From positions 1-11,104 of the forward strand of contig JAVBNT010000044.1 in assembly GCA_031551355.1 (NCBI GenBank): a stretch of 11,104 nucleotides of DNA. The letters are read 5' to 3'. Every line of letters starts with the position of its first letter. Positions within the stretch are counted from its first letter, which is position 1. The position numbers and the translations under genes are program-made. Positions 6,013 to 11,104 of this stretch are shown here, in pieces. The DNA comes from JAVBNT01 sp031551355. Lineage in GTDB: Bacteria; Vulcanimicrobiota; CADAWZ01. A model generated the notes under the pieces. It was not told the DNA's origin. It was given only the letters and a program-made list of their open reading frames with translations, and did not search any database.

Positions 6013-7695
6013 CTACTTTTCAAATTCTTTTTTCAGCGATATCGATCTTAATTTACGATGATAGGTTATCGCAAAACGGTGCGCTTCATCACGTCCATGC
6101 CGCAGCAGGTTAAGTGGCGGCGATGTTTTGGCAAGCAAAAGCGGATCGGGATTTTCCGGAAAAAATATTTCTTCATATTTCTTTGCCAGCCCGATAACGG
6201 GAATCTCAATTCCCAGCCCGGATAATATTTCAACAGCACTTGAAAGCTGCCCCTTACCTCCGTCAATGACGATAAGATCGGGATAATTTTTCTTCCACTC
6301 ATCCTGTTTTTTGGTAATGGAAAAGCGCCTTAAAAGCACCTCTCTCATCATGGCAAAATCATCCGGAGTATCCTTAAATTTTATTTTAAACCTGCGGTAA
6401 TTTGCCCGGTCAGGCCTGCCCCGGGAAAAAACAACCATTGAACCGACAGCCATCTTACCGCTGATGTTGGAAATATCATAAGTCTCAATCCTGTTTGGCA
6501 CGGAGCTCAGCGCCAAAACCGCCATCAGCTCCTGCAGGACGGCTTCCTTCTCATCACGCATATCAACAGCCCTGGCTACAGACAGGTTATATCTGGCATT
6601 TTCAGAAGCCATCATCAAAAGCCGGCGGTTATCGCCTCTGGCACTTTCTCTGATAGACACTGCACGGCAGGCTTTCATAGAAAGCCACTGACAAAGAACA
6701 TCTTTGTCGTCAACCGCTGAAGACACATAAATTTCTGCGGGAATAAAGGGAGAATCATCATAGTAATACAGGAAAAATGCTCTCATCTTCGCCGGATCGG
6801 CATCCTCACTCAATGATGAAAATATATAATGGCGCTTGTCAATAAGCTTGCCTTCACGAATCATCAGCAACTGAAAAACAATATCATTGCCTGAAGAATA
6901 AAGGGCGATATAGTCACGATCCGTTGCTTTTTCAAAAAAGACTTTCTGTTCGCCGGCAATCTTTTCCACCGCGCGGATATCTTTAAGAATTGAGGCGCAG
7001 CGCTCAAAATTGAGTTTCTGCGACTCTTTTTCCATATCGTCCTTAAGCGAGCTTATAACGTCGGAAAAATGACCTTCAAGAAATAAAATCGCATTCCTGA
7101 CCGCATCATGATAATCGCTTTGGCTAATCATAGCGCAGCAGGGAGCAGAGCACTTCCCCAACTGATAGTTAAGGCAGGGACGTATTCGTTTGGGGATTTT
7201 ATCCTTACACGTTCTTATACGGAAATAACGTCTTACCAGCGAGATAATTTTCCTGACAAAATCCGAGCTGGGATATGGTCCGAACATACGGTTCTTTTTC
7301 GACGCTCTTTTTCTGGAAAAGCAAATCCTCGGCAGATTTTCGCAAGTCGTAACTTCTATAAACGGATACTTTTTATCATCCTTTAAGTCAATATTAAAAC
7401 GGGGGTGGTATTTTTTTATCAGGCTTGCTTCAAGGATAAGGGCTTCAAGTTCGTTGGTTGTTACGATTATCTCAATATCCTCTACATACGAAACGAGTCT
7501 CGCCGTTTTTACCGGCAAGTTTTTAACGGCATGAAAATACGTTGAAACCCTGTTTTTAAGATTGAGTGCTTTGCCTACATAGATGATTTTGCCGGCGGCG
7601 TCTTTCATCAGATAAACACCGCTTGAGTCAGGCAACGTTGATATTACCGCAGAAACACGCTGCGGCAGGGCACCGGAATTAATATTTTTTTTCAT
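6013..7695 (-). CDS. uvrC: UvrABC excinuclease subunit C, lacking the C-terminal helix-hairpin-helix domain
   Basis: UvrC makes the two incisions around bulky DNA lesions after UvrA and UvrB have located them. The GIY-YIG nuclease domain for the 3' cut covers about 20-100 (GVYLM at 26-30, IYVGKA at 38-43). A four-cysteine cluster (C163, C174, C182, C186) matches the iron-sulphur-type motif of UvrC. The UVR segment that contacts UvrB lies near 215-245. The RNase H-like domain for the 5' cut follows, with YDISNISG at 406-413, FSRGRPDRANYRRFKIK near 423-439, IDGGKGQL at 477-484 and DEAHRFAITYHR at 536-547. The protein then ends after 13 more residues. The family usually continues for some 50-60 residues as two HhH motifs that bind DNA, and these are missing. 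The terminator directly after the stop leaves no room for a frameshifted tail. The gene lies four bases after the preceding protease gene, whose TAG stop is part of an AGGAG only one base from the ATG, which is an unusually tight ribosome site. Confidence 0.96.
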   Translation of the reverse strand: MKKNINSGALPQRVSAVISTLPDSSGVYLMKDAAGKIIYVGKALNLKNRVSTYFHAVKNLPVKTARLVSYVEDIEIIVTTNELEALILEASLIKKYHPRFNIDLKDDKKYPFIEVTTCENLPRICFSRKRASKKNRMFGPYPSSDFVRKIISLVRRYFRIRTCKDKIPKRIRPCLNYQLGKCSAPCCAMISQSDYHDAVRNAILFLEGHFSDVISSLKDDMEKESQKLNFERCASILKDIRAVEKIAGEQKVFFEKATDRDYIALYSSGNDIVFQLLMIREGKLIDKRHYIFSSLSEDADPAKMRAFFLYYYDDSPFIPAEIYVSSAVDDKDVLCQWLSMKACRAVSIRESARGDNRRLLMMASENARYNLSVARAVDMRDEKEAVLQELMAVLALSSVPNRIETYDISNISGKMAVGSMVVFSRGRPDRANYRRFKIKFKDTPDDFAMMREVLLRRFSITKKQDEWKKNYPDLIVIDGGKGQLSSAVEILSGLGIEIPVIGLAKKYEEIFFPENPDPLLLAKTSPPLNLLRHGRDEAHRFAITYHRKLRSISLKKEFEK

Positions 7696-7699
7696 ACTC

Positions 7700-9247
7700 C
7701 TAGTCGGCCGGTTCCGGGATCATCACAGGTTCGGGGATATCTTTCGGCGCGGCAGCCGGGGTCTCTGTTTTCTTTTCCGGCTTTTTATTGAGCTTATCTT
7801 TAAGGACTGCAATTGCACGATCCCTCTGAACATCCGTTTTTGTATTTACATTCTGCGGCGGCATTTCCACAATATAATCAGGAGTAATACCTTTTTTATT
7901 AATATCTATACCTCTGGGGGTCAAATATTTGGCAATGGTAAACTTAAGTGCCCCGCCGTCCCTGAGCTCTCTTATTGACTGAACAACGCCTTTACCGTAT
8001 GTTTTTGTCCCGATGACGGCAGCCGAGCCGGTATCTTTTAAAGCACCGGCGGCAATTTCCGATGAGCTGGCGGAATTCTCATTGACTAATACGGCTATCG
8101 GAATCTGTGACTGTTTTGAACCGTAAGCCCTGTAAACCTCGTTCCTGCCGGTACGCGGATTAACAACGGAAACGACCAGTGAACCGCTCTCCAGCAAGTG
8201 ACTGCAGACGTCTATGGCTCCGGAAATATATCCGCCGGTATTGTTTCTAAGATCAATTATCAGTCCTTTTGCACCTTCGGCATACATTTTTTCAAGTTCT
8301 TCACCAAATTCCTGCCCGGTATTCTCACCAAAGAATCCAACCTTTACATAAGCGATACGCCCCGGCTTCATCGACGAAATGACACTGTTTTCATGGATAA
8401 TGTCTCTTATCATCGAATATTCACGAAGCCCCTCCGAGGCGCGATCGATAAGCAGGGTTATACGCGTCCCCTTTTTACCGCGGACTTTTTGAGAGGCAAC
8501 TTCCAGATCCATACCCTTAACCGAAGCACCGTCTATTTTTACAACGACGTCGCCGCTTTTAAGGCCGGCTCTGGCAGCCGGACCGCCAATAATAGTATCA
8601 ACAACGGTCAGCATCTTCGTTTGTTTATGCACTTCAAGATATATCCCGATACCGCCGTAATTTCCGCCGCTCATAAACTCATTCAAAAGTTTATATTCCT
8701 TGGGCTCAAGAGCAACCGAATAAGGATCATGCAGACTTTCCATCATACCGATCAGAGCGCCGTAGGCAAGATCACTTTCGGAAATTTTATTGCCGTAAAG
8801 CGCCATCGCTTTATTATAAAGCTTGTGCAGCTCGACAATCATCTCTTTCTCAGGCATCTTCTTTAGAGGAATGACAAAAGACGAATCAAGATTTTTCTGC
8901 GCAAGACGCTTTTTTATCCCCGAAACCGCTCCGTTAATCAGCTTTACGTAGGAAATCTCATCAAGATACTCTTCCCTCAGCATCTGTATCGTTTTATCGA
9001 TAATTAAAATATCAACGCCGAACACGGTGTTGATATTCAAATTACTCTTTGACGCAACTTCAACCGAAGAAGAAAGAGGCGGGAACAACGATGTATTTTC
9101 TTTACCCTGACTAACGGCGGTATCCTGCTGCTTAACAGGCTCAAGTTCCTGATTTATGCCCGCAGAATAGTGGCTGCCTGCATAAAATCCTCCGGACACA
9201 CCAATAAGTATCAAAAATAAAATAATAAAATAATGGTATCTTTTCAT
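7700..9247 (-). CDS. S41 family C-terminal processing protease (CtpA/Tsp type), membrane-anchored
   Basis: C-terminal processing proteases cut exported proteins near their C-terminus and often regulate wall hydrolases or envelope quality. Residues 6-22 form an N-terminal membrane anchor or signal. A helical region (about 75-185) follows, containing two related helical units (see the finding on duplication). The PDZ domain covers about 194-268 (GGNYGGIGIYLE, then AARAGLKSGDVVVKIDG). The S41 protease domain covers about 285-460. By comparison with the spacing in CtpB and Tsp, the catalytic set is S394 (in NSASSSE), K419 (in TYGKG) and Q423. The tail after 485 is rich in Pro, Lys and Glu and probably disordered. 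The length of 515 residues is within the family range. The ATG at 9247 lies 27 bases after the upstream paralogue and has only a weak ribosome site. It was probably produced by tandem duplication with that neighbour. The substrate is unknown. Confidence 0.95.
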   Translation of the reverse strand: MKRYHYFIILFLILIGVSGGFYAGSHYSAGINQELEPVKQQDTAVSQGKENTSLFPPLSSSVEVASKSNLNINTVFGVDILIIDKTIQMLREEYLDEISYVKLINGAVSGIKKRLAQKNLDSSFVIPLKKMPEKEMIVELHKLYNKAMALYGNKISESDLAYGALIGMMESLHDPYSVALEPKEYKLLNEFMSGGNYGGIGIYLEVHKQTKMLTVVDTIIGGPAARAGLKSGDVVVKIDGASVKGMDLEVASQKVRGKKGTRITLLIDRASEGLREYSMIRDIIHENSVISSMKPGRIAYVKVGFFGENTGQEFGEELEKMYAEGAKGLIIDLRNNTGGYISGAIDVCSHLLESGSLVVSVVNPRTGRNEVYRAYGSKQSQIPIAVLVNENSASSSEIAAGALKDTGSAAVIGTKTYGKGVVQSIRELRDGGALKFTIAKYLTPRGIDINKKGITPDYIVEMPPQNVNTKTDVQRDRAIAVLKDKLNKKPEKKTETPAAAPKDIPEPVMIPEPAD

Positions 9248-9274
9248 TTTATCTAATATTATTTTTCCCCAATA

Positions 9275-10864
9275 TTATCTGAAATACTTCCCACGGTTAA
9301 AATAAAGCACTCTGTCTCCGTATTCCGTGCCAACCGTAACTTTGTCATAAAGATTGCCGTTCTCAAAAACAAGAAATGAATTTTTTATAACAAATCCCTG
9401 ACCGCACATATTGGCGATCTGTCTAAGCATATCTTCATTGCTTCTGGTCTGTATTGCCTGAGAGGTGCTCTCACCGCTGGCATTGGCCTTAATTGCCATA
9501 ACCCTTTCGGCGATCAGACTTTTGGCCCTTGCAAGAATAACATCGTCCTTTTCATTAAGGGCGGGTTTGTTATCCGGCTGTTTTAAAACGATGTCCGGTT
9601 TAATTCCTTTTTTATCAATAGCGCGGCCCATAGGCGTTAGATAGTAGGAGGTGGTAAATTTCATTGCCGTTCCACCCTGAAGAGGATAAATCTTCTGAAT
9701 TTTTGCCTTACCGTAGGAGGTTGTTCCGACAACGGTCGCAATTTTATAGTCCTGAAGCGCGCCGGCGGTTATCTCTGAAGAACTGGCGGAATCCTTGTCA
9801 ATCAGGATTGCCAGCGGAGGGGCAGCGACACGCGCACTGGGCAGGCTTAAATAAGGAAGATTTTTTTGTCCCTGTCTGACAACGGTTACAACATTCGTTC
9901 CGGTTGCAACAAATTCGCTCACTACATGAACGGCGGCGTTGACATAGCCGCCGGTATTCCCCCTGATATCAAAGATATAACCGATTGCACCGGAGCGCTC
10001 AAGCTCGTCAAGAGCTTTTCTTATCTCATCATTTGTACCCTCACCAAAAATATTCAGTCTGATATACCCGATACCGTCATCGATCATTTTATACGTCAAA
10101 GTTTTAGCCTTGATTATTTCTCTTGCCATTTCCACATCAAACGGCTCAAGATTTGACCGCTTAATTTTAACGACCACCTTGCTGCCGGGTTCTCCGCGAA
10201 GCTTCTCATGGGCTTTATCAAAAGGAACAAAATCCTTAAGCGGCTTGCCGTCAATACCTATTATTACATCACCCTTTTTAAGACCGGCACTTTCGGCCGG
10301 AGTATCTTCCATAACTCCTAAAACTTTAATAACTTTTTCTTTATTATCGATCTCAAGGTATATGCCTACACCGCCAAAATTACCGCCCTTCATCTGATCC
10401 ATAAGCTTTTTATACTCTTTGGGATCCATAAAAAGAGCATACGGATCATTCAGTTTTTTAAGAGCTCCCCTTGCTGCGGCGTAAGAAATCTGCTCCTTGT
10501 CGGCTTTGACGTATTTTGTCAGTAAGGCATTGTACACGGAATTAAACCGCTCAAGCGTAAGCTCATCAGTGGCGGCGGCCTCAATCATTTTAATGGAAGA
10601 AACATCCATTTTTTTCGACTTCAAATATTCACGCACCCCACCGATGGCACCGTTACACAGCTCGGTAACGGTAACATTGGAAACTGATTCAGCCTTAACG
10701 GTCAGCAAAACATCGTCAAGCGACTTAAGATTCAGTCCCTTTTCATCCTTAACCGTATCAATTAAAACTTTTTCGGATGCCGGAGGCAGGTTTATTGTCT
10801 GTGAATAAGAGTTTCCATGCAAAACGGCAGTGAACAATAAAAGCAATGCAAATATTTTCTTCAT
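9275..10864 (-). CDS. S41 family C-terminal processing protease (CtpA/Tsp type), exported, with C-terminal extension
   Basis: This is a paralogue of the next gene and has the same order of parts. A cleavable-looking signal peptide (MKKIFALLLLFTAVLHGNSY, then SQ) has no lipobox Cys. A helical region with two related units covers about 45-155. The PDZ domain covers about 160-235 (GGNFGGVGIYLE, ESAGLKKGDVIIGIDG). The protease domain covers about 250-428. By family spacing the catalytic residues are S361 (in DSASSSE), K386 (in TSYGKAKIQ) and Q390; the usual GKG is GKA here. A C-terminal region of about 95 residues (432-529) has no match I recognise and ends in probable beta-strands (GFVIKNSFLVFENGN). 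I chose the ATG at 10864 because GGGAGGAA lies six bases upstream and the signal peptide begins there. A TTG at 10882 would add six residues but has no ribosome site. It is the first gene of the unit that ends with uvrC. Confidence 0.95.
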   Translation of the reverse strand: MKKIFALLLLFTAVLHGNSYSQTINLPPASEKVLIDTVKDEKGLNLKSLDDVLLTVKAESVSNVTVTELCNGAIGGVREYLKSKKMDVSSIKMIEAAATDELTLERFNSVYNALLTKYVKADKEQISYAAARGALKKLNDPYALFMDPKEYKKLMDQMKGGNFGGVGIYLEIDNKEKVIKVLGVMEDTPAESAGLKKGDVIIGIDGKPLKDFVPFDKAHEKLRGEPGSKVVVKIKRSNLEPFDVEMAREIIKAKTLTYKMIDDGIGYIRLNIFGEGTNDEIRKALDELERSGAIGYIFDIRGNTGGYVNAAVHVVSEFVATGTNVVTVVRQGQKNLPYLSLPSARVAAPPLAILIDKDSASSSEITAGALQDYKIATVVGTTSYGKAKIQKIYPLQGGTAMKFTTSYYLTPMGRAIDKKGIKPDIVLKQPDNKPALNEKDDVILARAKSLIAERVMAIKANASGESTSQAIQTRSNEDMLRQIANMCGQGFVIKNSFLVFENGNLYDKVTVGTEYGDRVLYFNRGKYFR

Positions 10865-10955
10865 AAAAAATTCCTCCCGCAACTATTCAAAATCAGATAA
10901 AGATACTGACAAGCAATAATAAATCATAAAATACAATAAATACAATCTAAAGAAT

Positions 10956-10984
10956 AATATAGCAGAAGAGGTCCGAATAATCAA
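10956..10984 (-). promoter_or_regulatory. Probable sigma-70-type promoter of the S41-S41-uvrC unit
   Basis: TTGATT (10984-10979) and TATATT (10961-10956) are separated by exactly 17 bases on the minus strand, each with four or five matches to the consensus. Transcription would start near 10949 and give a leader of about 85 bases before the ATG at 10864. The A+T-rich leader offers other weaker -10 sequences. Confidence 0.5.
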
Positions 10985-11051
10985 GCAAAACACAAAAAAA
11001 GCGGCAATTATGCAACTCTCCCGGACAATCTGACAATAAAATATAAGGACT

Positions 11052-11082
11052 GTCGTGGGGTGAGGCGGCATGCACACCCGAC
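11052..11082. repeat. GC-rich imperfect hairpin at the right edge
   Basis: GTCG (11052-11055) plus GGGGTG (11057-11062) pair with CACACCCGAC (11073-11082), with one bulged T, one G-A mismatch and a 10-base loop AGGCGGCATG. The GC content here is far above the flanking A+T-rich sequence. No T-run follows on either strand, so it is not a standard terminator. It may be the end of a repeat or of a gene beyond the window. Confidence 0.5.
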
Positions 11083-11104
11083 TGAAAACCAAAAAAAAAC
11101 TAGA

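Noticed and set aside
8198..8866. Plus-strand open frame of 222 codons
   Set aside because: It lies entirely antisense to the well-supported S41 protease gene, has no motif and looks like a codon-bias shadow.
10865..10882. Longer first S41 protease from a TTG start
   Set aside because: The ATG at 10864 follows GGGAGGAA at normal spacing and begins a standard signal peptide; the longer start would place that site inside the coding region.
11050..11085. Possible tRNA or other structured RNA end
   Set aside because: Only one imperfect stem-loop is visible; there is no cloverleaf, T-loop or CCA-type end within the window.
10883..11092. Minus-strand open frame of 69 codons upstream of the first protease gene
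   Set aside because: It starts with TTG without a ribosome site, is made of A+T-rich hydrophobic codons, has no recognisable motif, and spans the predicted promoter.

Overview
The window is a chromosomal segment of a Gram-negative (diderm) rod-shaped or once rod-shaped bacterium of moderate-to-low G+C. Evidence for this is a maf-mreB-mreC-mreD-mrdA cell-elongation cluster, two exported S41 processing proteases and a uvrC gene. All convincing genes lie on the minus strand, so transcription runs from right to left. The sequence alone does not fix the lineage. The IS66-type relic and the divergent MreB would suit one of the less-studied diderm phyla, but that is only an impression.

Reading in the direction of transcription, the right edge (about 10865-11104) is a non-coding leader. 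It carries a good sigma-70-like promoter and, at the very edge, an unexplained GC-rich hairpin. A first transcription unit follows: two tandem paralogous C-terminal-processing (S41) proteases, then uvrC. It ends in a strong intrinsic terminator at 5951-5983. The UvrC stops naturally just before that terminator and lacks the usual C-terminal helix-hairpin-helix domain.

A second unit starts just after the terminator: an unrecognised two-TM membrane protein with a beta-rich exported domain, then maf, an mreB homologue, mreC, mreD and mrdA (PBP2). The genes from maf to mreD overlap by 1-11 bases, and the remaining gaps are 11-14 bases, so translation is probably coupled. Together these encode a nucleotide house-cleaning enzyme and the elongasome that directs lateral-wall peptidoglycan synthesis. 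The MreB is odd: its fold and flanking motifs are preserved, but its phosphate-binding loops and active-site acidic pair are degraded.

The left edge (1-about 370) holds a decayed IS66-family transposase (C-terminal part) in the same orientation, where rodA often sits. A perfect 12-bp inverted repeat lies exactly at its frame break.

No clearly new multi-gene system was found. The best leads are the degenerate MreB, the HhH-less UvrC, the duplicated N-terminal module of the two proteases, and the unknown membrane protein at the head of the wall-synthesis operon.
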